Part shown: piece by piece, positions 19,381 through 26,880 of the stretch
How the letters are laid out: every line of letters starts with the position of its first letter
How positions within the stretch are numbered: the first letter of the stretch is position 1
Assembly (NCBI RefSeq): GCF_016741875.1
Contig: NZ_JAERRF010000028.1
Location: 1 to 64,000, forward strand
Source: Streptomyces coffeae
GTDB taxonomy: Bacteria; Actinomycetota; Actinomycetes; Streptomycetales; Streptomycetaceae
Length of the DNA: 64,000 nucleotides
Direction of reading: 5' to 3'
Made by a program: the position numbers and the translations under genes
Notes under the pieces: model-generated
The model's input: the letters and a program-made list of their open reading frames with translations, nothing else
Told to the model about the DNA's origin: nothing
Databases searched by the model: none

Positions 19381-21048
19381 TTACTTGACGTTGACCCCGG
19401 CCCAGGCGGCGGCCACGGCCTTGGACTCGGCACCGTCGGCGCCGTAGAGGTCGTTGGCGGCCTTCACGGTCGCCTCACGGGCGGCCTTGTAGTCCGTGGT
19501 GGACGTCATGTACGTGGTGAGCGCCTTGTACCAGATCTTCTCGGCCTTGTCGCGGCCGATGCCCTCGACCTTGGAGCCGTCCGCGGTCGGGCTGTCGTAC
19601 TTGACGCCGTTGATCTCCTTGGCGCCGCTGCCCTCGGAGAGCAGGTAGAAGAAGTGGTTGGCGACACCGGACGAGTAGTGCACGTCCTGGTTGCCGACAT
19701 CGTCGGACCAGTTGTCCGCGGAATTGCCGTCCTTGCTCGGCTTGTCCATGTAGCGCAGCGGGGTGCCGTCGCCGTTGATGTTGATCTCTTCGCCGATGAG
19801 GTAGTCGCCGACGTCTTCCTTGTTCTTGGCGGAGAACTCCGCCGAGGTGCCGAAGATGTCGGAGGTGGCCTCGTTGAGGCCGCCGGACTCACCGGTGTAC
19901 TCCAGACCGGCGGTCTTGGAGGTGACACCGTGGGACATCTCGTGCGCCGCGACGTCGAGGGCGGTCAGCGGGGCCTTGTTGCCCTCACCGTCGCCGTACG
20001 TCATGCAGAAGCAGCTGTCGTCCCAGAAGGCGTTGACGTAGTTCTCGCCGTAGTGGACCCGGGAGTACGCGCCCTTGCCGTCGTCGGCGATGCCGTTGCG
20101 GCCGTGCACGTTCTTGTAGTAGTCCCAAGTGACGGCGGCACCGTACTGGGCGTCGACACCCGCGGTCTGCGGCTCGTCGGGCTTGCCGTTGCCCCACTTG
20201 TCGTCGTCGTCGGTGAACGCCTTGCCCTCGCCGTCCTCCTTGTTCTCGAGGTTGGTGGTCTTGTGGCCACCGCGGTCGGCGTCGGTCAGCGTGAAGCCGC
20301 TGCCCTCCTTGGAGGTGCCCAGCTCCACCGAACCGGAGTACATGCTCTCTCCGCTGCCGGTCTTGATGCCCTGGAACTCGAAGAGCTTCTTGCCGGTGGC
20401 GGCGTCGGTGATGACGTGCAGCTGGTTGGGCGTGCCGTCCTTCTGGACACCGCCGACGACGGTCTCGTAGGCCAGCACCGGCTTGCCGTTGGCGGCCCAG
20501 ACGACCTTGCGCGGGGTTTCGGCGGTGGCCTTCTTGCTGCCGTCGGCCTTGGCCAGCTTGGCCGCGGCCTTGGCGGCGGTGGTCGGGGCGACCTCGGCGG
20601 AGGTGGTGGCGACCTTGATGGTGGCCTTGGTGGCCTTGGTGACGCTTCTGGCGTCGCCGCCCTTCTTGCCCTTGGCCTCGTGGACGATCAGGTCGCCGCC
20701 GAGGACGGGCAGACCGGCGTAGGTGCGGTCGTACCGGGTGTGGACGGTGCCGTCCGCGTCCTTCATGACGTCCTTGACGACCAGCTTCTCCTTGGCGCCC
20801 AGGCCAATGGACTTCGCGGTGTCCGCCTTGGTGGCGTTGGCGTCGCGCATCAGCTCCGCACGGACCGACGCGGTCATCTTGGCGGGCAGCGCGCCGGCGC
20901 GGACATCGTCCCCGGCCGGTGCGGCACCGGCCGAGCCGGTGGTCATTCCGGTGGCCAGCAGGGCCACCGCGGCGATCGCGGCACCGCCGACGATGGCCGA
21001 ACGGCGCTTGCCGCGCTGGGATATGGGCATGGTGAACTTCTTGCTCAC
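19381..21048 (-). CDS. secreted M4 zinc metalloprotease, copy 2
   Basis: Precursor of 555 aa, same length and architecture as copy 1: signal peptide (RRSAIVGGAAIAAVALLATG), FTP/PepSY propeptide with LGAKEKLVVKDVMKDADG, then the M4 domain with AAHEMSHG, GGLNEATSD and ANHFFYLLSEG. The mature domain is Asp/Gly rich (DDDDKWGNGK). GTG at 21048 has GAGGAG about 8 nt upstream. Its 5' region carries a 20-bp box shared with copy 3 but not copy 1. High similarity to its neighbours indicates tandem duplication. Confidence 0.95.
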   Translation of the reverse strand: MSKKFTMPISQRGKRRSAIVGGAAIAAVALLATGMTTGSAGAAPAGDDVRAGALPAKMTASVRAELMRDANATKADTAKSIGLGAKEKLVVKDVMKDADGTVHTRYDRTYAGLPVLGGDLIVHEAKGKKGGDARSVTKATKATIKVATTSAEVAPTTAAKAAAKLAKADGSKKATAETPRKVVWAANGKPVLAYETVVGGVQKDGTPNQLHVITDAATGKKLFEFQGIKTGSGESMYSGSVELGTSKEGSGFTLTDADRGGHKTTNLENKEDGEGKAFTDDDDKWGNGKPDEPQTAGVDAQYGAAVTWDYYKNVHGRNGIADDGKGAYSRVHYGENYVNAFWDDSCFCMTYGDGEGNKAPLTALDVAAHEMSHGVTSKTAGLEYTGESGGLNEATSDIFGTSAEFSAKNKEDVGDYLIGEEININGDGTPLRYMDKPSKDGNSADNWSDDVGNQDVHYSSGVANHFFYLLSEGSGAKEINGVKYDSPTADGSKVEGIGRDKAEKIWYKALTTYMTSTTDYKAAREATVKAANDLYGADGAESKAVAAAWAGVNVK

Positions 21049-21190
21049 TGCGAACTCCTCATTGCTGTGGGGGGGTCAGCGCCGGGCAGCGGGGAAGTGC
21101 GGCCCGGTGCTGAACAAGAGGTGCAGGTGCGTAATGCCCCGGCAGACTGTCATACAAGTCGAGGACATGTCACGTGTTTGGCGACAGGAC

Positions 21191-21210
21191 GGCCGGAAAA
21201 TGTTCGTTGA
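21191..21210. promoter_or_regulatory. conserved 20-bp box upstream of M4 copy 2
   Basis: GGCCGGAAAATGTTCGTTGA matches the box at 24002-24021 upstream of copy 3 at 16 of 20 positions, in the same orientation. It begins 143 bp upstream of the start codon. It could be a shared regulator site or promoter element. Confidence 0.5.
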
Positions 21211-21367
21211 ATGTTGATCAGTCTCCGGATACCGGATTCAACCCGGCAGGCAGCGGCCCCCGTCCGTGGGCCACGGCGGGGGCTCGAAGGGGCGTGCAAG
21301 GACTTGTTACGGCCAAGTAGCACTGGTGCGGGGGGGAGTCGGGTGCGCGGGGCGTGCGCGGGCATGG

Positions 21368-21408
21368 AGGCGCCGCCAGGGGGAGTCGGGTCACCCCTGG
21401 CGGCGCCT
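21368..21408 (-). terminator. terminator after M4 copy 3
   Basis: AGGCGCCGCCAGGGG and CCCCTGGCGGCGCCT form a perfect 15-bp stem with an 11-nt loop. It is 54 bp past the copy 3 stop. The rest of 21049-21461 is leader and promoter of copy 2, and I see no gene in it. Confidence 0.8.
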
Positions 21409-21461
21409 GCTGTGTGGGCAGGGTCACACCCTCATCGGTCGCGGCTCATGCCGAACCACCG

Positions 21462-23786
21462 TCAGAAGGTGAGCTTCCAGCTGTTGATGTAGCCGGTGTC
21501 CTGCGCGTACACGTCCTGCACCTTGAGCTTCCAGGTCCCGGACGCGGCCTTGGACGAGGCGTCGACCGTGTAGGTGGTCTTCACATCGGCCGCCGAGTCC
21601 CAGATGCTGGAGTTCTTCAGCCGGTACGCGGTGCCGTCCGGGGCGACCAGGTCGATCACCAGGTCACCGCGGTAGCTGTGCACGATGTCCACGGCCACCT
21701 TCAGGCCGGCGGGGGCGTTCCCGGCCCGGCTCACCGTGATGGGCGAGGTGACGGCCGCGCCCGCGTCGGGGACGGCGACGTCGGTGGTGTTCTCGAAGAC
21801 GCTGCCGCCACCGGAGGTGTTCACGGTCCAGGTGAAGGAGGCGGTACCGGTCTTGCCCTGGGAGTCGGTCACCGTGACCTTCACCGCGCTGGATCCGGTG
21901 GCGGTCGGGGTGCCGGAGATCAGACCGGACGAGGAGTTGATCGACAGACCGGCGGGCAGCCCGGTGGCGGAGTAGCTCAGCGCGCCCGCGTTGGAGCTGG
22001 TGGCCTTGATCTGGAGGCTGACCGGCCGGCCCACGATGCTGGTCTGGTCACCGGGGCCGGTGACGGAGACGCCGTCGGCGATCCGGGTGCCGACGTTGAC
22101 CCCGGCCCAGGCAGCCGCCACCGCGTTGTACTGCGCGCTGCCCTGGCCGAACAGCTCGCCCGCCGCCCACAGGGTGGCGTCACGCGCGCCCGCGTAGTTG
22201 GTGTTGGAGGTCATGCGCTGGCTCAGCGCCTTGAACCACACCTTCTCGGCGTTGGCCCGGCCGATTCCGGTCACCGGGACGTTGTCGTAGGTCGGGCTGT
22301 CGTACTTGACGCCGTTGATCTCCTTGGCGCCGCTGCCCTCGGACAGCAGGTAGAACCAGTGGTTGGCGACACCGGACGAGTAGTGCACGTCCACATTGCC
22401 GATCCCGGAGTACCAGTTGTCCTTGGAAGCCCCGTCCTTGCTGGGCTTGTCCATGTAGCGCAGCGGGGTGCCGTTGCCGTTGATGTCGATCTTCTCGCCC
22501 ACCAGGTAGTCGCCCACGTCCTTGGTGTTGTTGGCGTAGAACTCGACGGCGGCGGCGAAGATGTCGGACGTGGCCTCGTTGAGGCCGCCGGACTCACCGC
22601 TGTAGACCAGCTTGGCGGTGGCCGCGGTGACGCCGTGCGTCATCTCGTGGGCCGCCACGTCGATGGAGGTGAGCGGCTTGGCGTTGCCCGAGCCGTCGCC
22701 GTAGGTCATGCAGAAGCAGCTGTCCTGCCAGAAGGCGTTGACGTAGTTGCTGCCGTAGTGGACCCGGGAGTACGCCCCGACCCCGTCGCCCCGGATGCCC
22801 GAACGTCCGTGGACGTTCTTGTAGTAGTCCCAGGTCTCGGCCGCGCCGTAGTGCGCGTCCACACCGGCGGTCGCGGCGTCGGAGGTGGTGCCGTTGCCCC
22901 AGACGTCGTCGGCGTCGGTGAAGAGCGTGCCGGTGCCCGAGCTGCCGCCGTTGAGGTTGTACGTCTTGTGGCCGCCGCGGCCGCCGTCGGTCAGGCTGTA
23001 CGAGCCGGAGCTGCCCGAGGTGCCGATGGTGACCTGACCGCTGTACTGACTGTTGCCGGTGCCGTTCTGGACGGCCTGGTACTGGTAGAGCTTTTTGCCG
23101 GTGGTGGCGTCGGTGATGACGTGGAGCTCGTTGGGGGTGCCGTCCTCCTGGAGGCCCCCGACCACGGTCTCGTACGCCAGGACGGGCGTGCCCTTCGCCG
23201 CCCAGATCACCTTGCGCGGGGCGCGGTCGGCCTCGGTCTTCCGCGAACCCTGCGCGTGCGCGGCCTTGACGGCGGCCTTCTCCGCGGTGGCGGCCTTGAC
23301 GGCAGCGGTTGTGGTGGGAACCTTGACCCGGGCCTTGGTGGACTTGGCGACCGACTGCACCGCGCCGCTCTTCGCCCGGTCGATGACCAAGTCGCCACCG
23401 AGCACCGGCAGTCCGGCGTAGGTGCGCTCGTAGCGGGTGTGGGTGGTGCCGTCGGCGTCCTTGATGACGTCCCTGACGACCAGCTTCTCCTTGGCGCCGA
23501 GGCCCAGGGTCCGGCCGGTGGCGCCGGTGGCGGACTCGGCCTCGCGCAGCAGCGCGGCGCGCTGGGCGGGGGAGAGCTCGACCGGCAGGGCGCCGGGGTC
23601 CGCCGTGGCGGACATCGTCCCGGTGGCGGGCGCCGAGCCCGAGCCGTCCGGCCGGGCGGACGCGGTGCCGGTCTGCACACCGACGGCGATCATCGCCGCG
23701 GCGGCGACGAGCGCGCCGGTCGCGACGGCGCGCCGTCCGGGTCTGTGGAAACCAGATCTGAGCTGCCGTTGGGGGAGTGATCTCAC
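21462..23786 (-). CDS. secreted M4 metalloprotease with Ig-like and P domains, copy 3
   Basis: Precursor of 774 aa. After the signal peptide, propeptide and M4 domain (AAHEMTHG, GGLNEATSD, ANHWFYLLSEG) it has an extra C-terminus. The first extra part is an Ig-like He-PIG repeat (LSYSATGLPAGLSINSSSG). The second is a proprotein-convertase P/Homo-B domain (HSYRGDLVIDLVAPDGTAY, then DTGYINSWKLTF at the very end). P domains often aid folding or substrate binding. GTG at 23786 has AAGGAG 5-6 nt upstream and precedes the basic signal region; the longer open frame is not needed. It is the first gene of the three-protease cluster and has 300 bp of shared divergent upstream region. Confidence 0.94.
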   Translation of the reverse strand: MRSLPQRQLRSGFHRPGRRAVATGALVAAAAMIAVGVQTGTASARPDGSGSAPATGTMSATADPGALPVELSPAQRAALLREAESATGATGRTLGLGAKEKLVVRDVIKDADGTTHTRYERTYAGLPVLGGDLVIDRAKSGAVQSVAKSTKARVKVPTTTAAVKAATAEKAAVKAAHAQGSRKTEADRAPRKVIWAAKGTPVLAYETVVGGLQEDGTPNELHVITDATTGKKLYQYQAVQNGTGNSQYSGQVTIGTSGSSGSYSLTDGGRGGHKTYNLNGGSSGTGTLFTDADDVWGNGTTSDAATAGVDAHYGAAETWDYYKNVHGRSGIRGDGVGAYSRVHYGSNYVNAFWQDSCFCMTYGDGSGNAKPLTSIDVAAHEMTHGVTAATAKLVYSGESGGLNEATSDIFAAAVEFYANNTKDVGDYLVGEKIDINGNGTPLRYMDKPSKDGASKDNWYSGIGNVDVHYSSGVANHWFYLLSEGSGAKEINGVKYDSPTYDNVPVTGIGRANAEKVWFKALSQRMTSNTNYAGARDATLWAAGELFGQGSAQYNAVAAAWAGVNVGTRIADGVSVTGPGDQTSIVGRPVSLQIKATSSNAGALSYSATGLPAGLSINSSSGLISGTPTATGSSAVKVTVTDSQGKTGTASFTWTVNTSGGGSVFENTTDVAVPDAGAAVTSPITVSRAGNAPAGLKVAVDIVHSYRGDLVIDLVAPDGTAYRLKNSSIWDSAADVKTTYTVDASSKAASGTWKLKVQDVYAQDTGYINSWKLTF

Positions 23787-24001
23787 GCTGACTCCTTCTG
23801 CGCTGGCCGCGCGATGGCGCGGCCGGGACGACCGGGCGGCTGGGTCGCCGTCCGGGCAGGGCGAGGCAGAACAAGCAGATCTTTCAGGTGCGATGTGGGG
23901 GGTGGCTGTCATCGGTGCGGCGACAGACGATGGGACCGCTGTCTCAGCCGAGGGAAGAGTCCCACCGTTCGATTCAACCTGTCAGGGTCGTGACAAAGAT
24001 T

Positions 24002-24021
24002 GACCGGAAAGCGTCCGTTGA
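24002..24021. promoter_or_regulatory. conserved 20-bp box upstream of M4 copy 3
   Basis: GACCGGAAAGCGTCCGTTGA is the partner of the box at 21191-21210 (16 of 20 identical). It lies about 215 bp upstream of the copy 3 start and 65 bp upstream of the divergent DinB gene. The whole 23787-24086 gap is otherwise non-coding. Confidence 0.5.
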
Positions 24022-24086
24022 CACATGTGCTGTGTCCGTATTTCGAATGACGTGGTGTGATTCCGGACGTCTGGGGAGACGACCCG

Positions 24087-24641
24087 ATGACAGTGGGAGC
24101 TCGTAGCATCACCGGCATGGCCGCTTCCGTGAACCCGATCGACGAACCCCCGCACGCGTTCACCGACCTCCGGCAGATGCTGCACGCCTACCTCGACTAC
24201 TTCAGGGAGGTGGTCCTGCACAAGCTCGACGGGCTCTCCGAGCGCGAACTGCGCACCAGTCGGCTGCCCTCCGGCTGGACCCCGCTGGAGCTGCTGTGCC
24301 ATCTGGCCCATGTCGAACGGCGCTGGCTGCGCTGGGGGTTCCTCGGCGAGCCGGTGGACGACCCGTGGGGCGACCGCGGTCCCGACGACCGCTGGCACGT
24401 CCCCGAGGAGGTGTCGCCCGATACGGTCCGCGCCCGGTTCGAGGAACAGTGCGCCTGGTCGCGGGCGGCTGTCGAGGGCGTACCGCTGGAGCGGCGGGCG
24501 CGCACCGGGGGCCGCTTCGCCACCGAGGCCGACGCTCCTTCGCTGGGCTGGATCCTCTTCCACCTGCTCCAGGAGTACGCCCGCCACGCCGGACAGCTCG
24601 ACGTCGCACGGGAACTGGCCGACGGCACGGTCGGCGAGTGA
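24087..24641 (+). CDS. DinB/DUF664-family protein
   Basis: Protein of about 184 aa with the four-helix DinB fold. Candidate metal-binding His residues are in LLCHLAHVERRW and YARHAGQLD, separated by the expected spacing. In actinobacteria this group is linked to mycothiol-dependent chemistry, but the substrate is not predictable here. ATG at 24087 has GGGGAG 8 nt upstream; an alternative ATG at 24117 lacks a clear site. It is divergent from M4 copy 3 and convergent with the small-gene cluster that follows. Confidence 0.85.
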   Translation: MTVGARSITGMAASVNPIDEPPHAFTDLRQMLHAYLDYFREVVLHKLDGLSERELRTSRLPSGWTPLELLCHLAHVERRWLRWGFLGEPVDDPWGDRGPDDRWHVPEEVSPDTVRARFEEQCAWSRAAVEGVPLERRARTGGRFATEADAPSLGWILFHLLQEYARHAGQLDVARELADGTVGE

Positions 24642-24736
24642 CGGCGCCGGGGGATCCCCGCTGTGAGCGGGTGTTCGGGGGCAGCCCCAGGCGTCTGCCA
24701 CGGGGGAGCGGACGAGGCGGAGCCACCGGGGGGACC

Positions 24737-24780
24737 GTCCGCCCCGGCCGCCCCCGGGCCAAAGGGGGCTCGGGGCGGAC
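24737..24780. terminator. bidirectional terminator
   Basis: GTCCGCCCCG / CGGGGCGGAC (10 bp) is stacked on GCCCCC / GGGGGC (6 bp) with an 8-nt loop. It lies between the convergent DinB gene and the small minus-strand gene. Confidence 0.75.
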
Positions 24781-24787
24781 GGCCGTC

Positions 24788-25006
24788 TCAAGACCGCCTG
24801 TAGCGGTCCGGGCTGTTGTGTTCACGGTGGCGGGGGCACTGGCACGGTGGCCACGCCTGCCCCAGCCCGTAGGCGTCCGTGTCCCTGCCGACGAGGACGG
24901 CCACCACCGCGCGCCGCGCGGTCACGATCCCGTCGCGCGCCACGGTGTAGACGCGCATCGTCATCCGGGGTTGTTCACCGCCGGGTGCCGTGTTGTGGGG
25001 GTTCAC
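24788..25006 (-). CDS. small hypothetical protein (72 aa)
   Basis: Last of three overlapping small minus-strand genes. GTG at 25006 has a strong GAGGAGGGGG site, and the frame overlaps the end of the previous gene by 32 bp. The product has a central beta-rich stretch (MRVYTVARDGIVTARRAVVAVLVG) and a C-terminal CQCPRHREH that could bind a metal. No family is recognised. Coupling to the next gene suggests a shared function. Confidence 0.6.
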   Translation of the reverse strand: MNPHNTAPGGEQPRMTMRVYTVARDGIVTARRAVVAVLVGRDTDAYGLGQAWPPCQCPRHREHNSPDRYRRS

Positions 25007-25319
25007 CGGCCCCCTCCTCGACTGGTGCGAGAAGTTGCAGCACGCTGCGCAGGCTCCGCCTTACCGCACCCAAGTGATAGGTGAGTTCTTCCGGCGCGGC
25101 GGTGGCCAGGCTCAGGCCTTCAGCGGCGGCCAGGCTCTGCGTGGCGACGATGACGACGGACCGCTCAAGGCCGTCGCGGGTGGGCTTGCCCGCGGCGATA
25201 CACGTCGGGCACAGACCCGAACGCGGGTCGGCGGGGTCGCGGTGCCCGAAGTCCCCGAGCGCGGTGCACAGAGCGCAGCCACGGGCCGGGACGGTCGCGG
25301 TGCGGCCGTTGGCGCTCAC
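24975..25319 (-). CDS. small Cys-rich hypothetical protein (114 aa)
   Basis: The N-terminal third has a CALC...CPTC arrangement (two CxxC pairs about 20 residues apart), typical of a zinc ribbon. The rest is predicted helical with a Leu-rich segment (LGAVRRSLRSVLQLLAPV). GTG at 25319 overlaps the stop of the upstream gene as GTGA. It is probably a regulator accessory or nucleic-acid-binding protein, but that is inference from the cysteines alone. Confidence 0.65.
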   Translation of the reverse strand: MSANGRTATVPARGCALCTALGDFGHRDPADPRSGLCPTCIAAGKPTRDGLERSVVIVATQSLAAAEGLSLATAAPEELTYHLGAVRRSLRSVLQLLAPVEEGAGEPPQHGTRR

Positions 25320-25594
25320 CGGAGCGCCGCCACGCGGTGCGGAGCACGTACCAGCTCCACGCGGGGGCCGCTGTTCCGGCGCTGTTCCCGCCGCCGCTCA
25401 TCGGCCACCAGGTAGGGCCTCACCATCGCGGGCAACTCGCCATCCAGCGGGAAGGGGACCGCGCGCAGTTCAAGGGTCGGCGAGTCGCTGTACGGGAGCA
25501 GGGGGGCCGAACGAAGCGCTACGCCGCGCCATGCTTCAAGCCCGAATGACAGACCGTCAGTTAGCGGAGAGCTGCGGCGTCGATACCAAGACAA
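25316..25594 (-). CDS. small hypothetical protein (up to 92 aa), start unclear
   Basis: First of the three coupled small genes. The recognisable part is LDGELPAMVRPYLVADERRREQ, a motif I associate with small proteins of Streptomyces accessory regions. The longest frame starts at a TTG (25594) that lies inside the divergent XRE gene. The only internal ATG (MVRPYL) would give just 37 residues. Either the TTG start is real and the two divergent genes overlap by about 64 bp, or the 5' end is degraded. Confidence 0.45.
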   Translation of the reverse strand: MSWYRRRSSPLTDGLSFGLEAWRGVALRSAPLLPYSDSPTLELRAVPFPLDGELPAMVRPYLVADERRREQRRNSGPRVELVRAPHRVAALR

Positions 25595-26262
25595 TCGGCC
25601 GATGGATCACAGAGACCGGACGGGTACCCCGTGCCCGCCATCGGTGGGCCGTCTGCCAAGCACTCGGAGAGGACGAGGCGGTGTTATGGCCAGCAGCCGC
25701 AAAGAAGGCGATCAAGGTTGGACCGGACCGCGAGGTCGTTTCCGTCTATCCGTACCGGTCCGGTTGCCCGGCCTCTCTGTGGCGGTCACTGGTCACCAAG
25801 GCTGAGCGAGAGCTGACGTTCGCGGGTTACACCAACTACTTCCTATGGCTCGAACAGTCCCGGTTCGGTACCGTGCTGCGACGCAAGGCCGCCCGTGGAT
25901 GCCGTGTGCGCTTTCTCCTTGGGGACCCTGACAGTGATCTCACGCGGTCGCGCGAACAAGACGAAGACGTCGCACTCACGCTGTCCACGCGTATCCGCGT
26001 GACACTCGCCGAACTGGGGAAGATCAGAAGTCAGCCGGGCATCGATGCAAGGTACAGCGGAGGGCACGCGTACCTCTCCGTGTTCCGCTTCGATGACGAC
26101 ATGATCGTCACGCCCTTGCTGACACACAGCGTGGGGCACGATGCCCCCACACTGCATCTGCGCCGCCACCAGGACGACGGCATGTTTGACCCCTTCGCTT
26201 CACACGTTGAGGAACTGTGGAACCGGGGCACCCCGGTATGGGAAGGGGAAGGCCATGGGTAG
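25531..26262 (+). CDS. XRE-type regulator with DUF5919-like C-terminal domain
   Basis: Protein of about 243 aa. The N-terminal helix-turn-helix is MTDRQLAESCGVDTKTIGRWI. A linker and a C-terminal domain follow (AGYTNYFLWLEQSRF, GCRVRFLLGDPDSDLT, DDDMIVTPLL), which resembles the DUF5919/PLD-like domains attached to actinobacterial HTH proteins. Codons 11 (25561-25563) and 52 (25684-25686) are TTA, so translation should depend on the bldA leucyl-tRNA, delaying expression to development. The start is uncertain (ATG 25531 or 25546; no clear ribosome binding site). It overlaps the Nudix gene by 8 bp and is divergent from the three small genes. GC content looks lower than in neighbouring genes. Confidence 0.85.
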   Translation: MLQARMTDRQLAESCGVDTKTIGRWITETGRVPRARHRWAVCQALGEDEAVLWPAAAKKAIKVGPDREVVSVYPYRSGCPASLWRSLVTKAERELTFAGYTNYFLWLEQSRFGTVLRRKAARGCRVRFLLGDPDSDLTRSREQDEDVALTLSTRIRVTLAELGKIRSQPGIDARYSGGHAYLSVFRFDDDMIVTPLLTHSVGHDAPTLHLRRHQDDGMFDPFASHVEELWNRGTPVWEGEGHG

Positions 26263-26719
26263 GCGAGACTACGAGGACGACCCGAATGCCCCGGCCGCGA
26301 ACAGCTTGCTTCCGGCCGCGTCCGCCGTCGTCGTCGACGACGGACGCATCCTGCTTCAGCGTCGGCGCGACAACAACATGTGGGCGCTTCCCGGTGGTGC
26401 CATGCACATCGGCGAGTCGTTGCCGGACTGCGCGGTTCGGGAGACGCGCGAAGAGACCGGGTTCGATGTTGAGATCGTGGGCATCGTCGGCACCTACACC
26501 AATCCTCGTCACGTCTTTGCCTACGACGATGGCGAGGTACGGCAAGAGTTCTCCATCTGCTTCCTGGCGCGTCCCGTGGCCGGGCAGCTGGCGGTCTCCG
26601 AGGAATCCACAGATGTTCGCTGGTTCGAGCCGGGAGAGATCGACGCGCTCCCGATGGTCCCCAGCATCCGAAAGCGCGTGAACGACTGGCGCCACGGCAA
26701 CATGCCCGCCGCCCGGTAG
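26255..26719 (+). CDS. Nudix hydrolase
   Basis: Protein of 154 aa with a complete Nudix box, GGAMHIGESLPDCAVRETRE followed by ETGF (G-x5-E-x7-RE-x2-EE-x-G). These enzymes hydrolyse nucleoside diphosphates linked to other groups; the substrate is not predictable. ATG at 26255 has GGAAGGGGAAGG just upstream and overlaps the stop of the XRE-DUF5919 gene, so the two are co-expressed. XRE-DUF5919/Nudix pairs are a recurring Streptomyces arrangement of unknown purpose (my recollection). The 160 bp that follow hold no feature I can support. Confidence 0.93.
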   Translation: MGRRDYEDDPNAPAANSLLPAASAVVVDDGRILLQRRRDNNMWALPGGAMHIGESLPDCAVRETREETGFDVEIVGIVGTYTNPRHVFAYDDGEVRQEFSICFLARPVAGQLAVSEESTDVRWFEPGEIDALPMVPSIRKRVNDWRHGNMPAAR

Positions 26720-26880
26720 CCAACAGGCACGACGCATCGGCCCCGTCGTCCGCCGGGGTCGATACCGTGTCGGCACACAACCGCGCGCCCGCGCCCCGCT
26801 CACCCGCATCAACGGGATGTTGCGCGCATCCGGGGCCCGGCGGTCGGGGGTGCCCGGCTCGCCGTACGCGTCCACCGGGC

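Noticed and set aside
24788..25319. DUF397-type partner of an HTH regulator (WhiJ/AbaA-like system)
   Set aside because: None of the three small proteins has the conserved Trp/Ser/Asn-Cys-Val pattern of DUF397.
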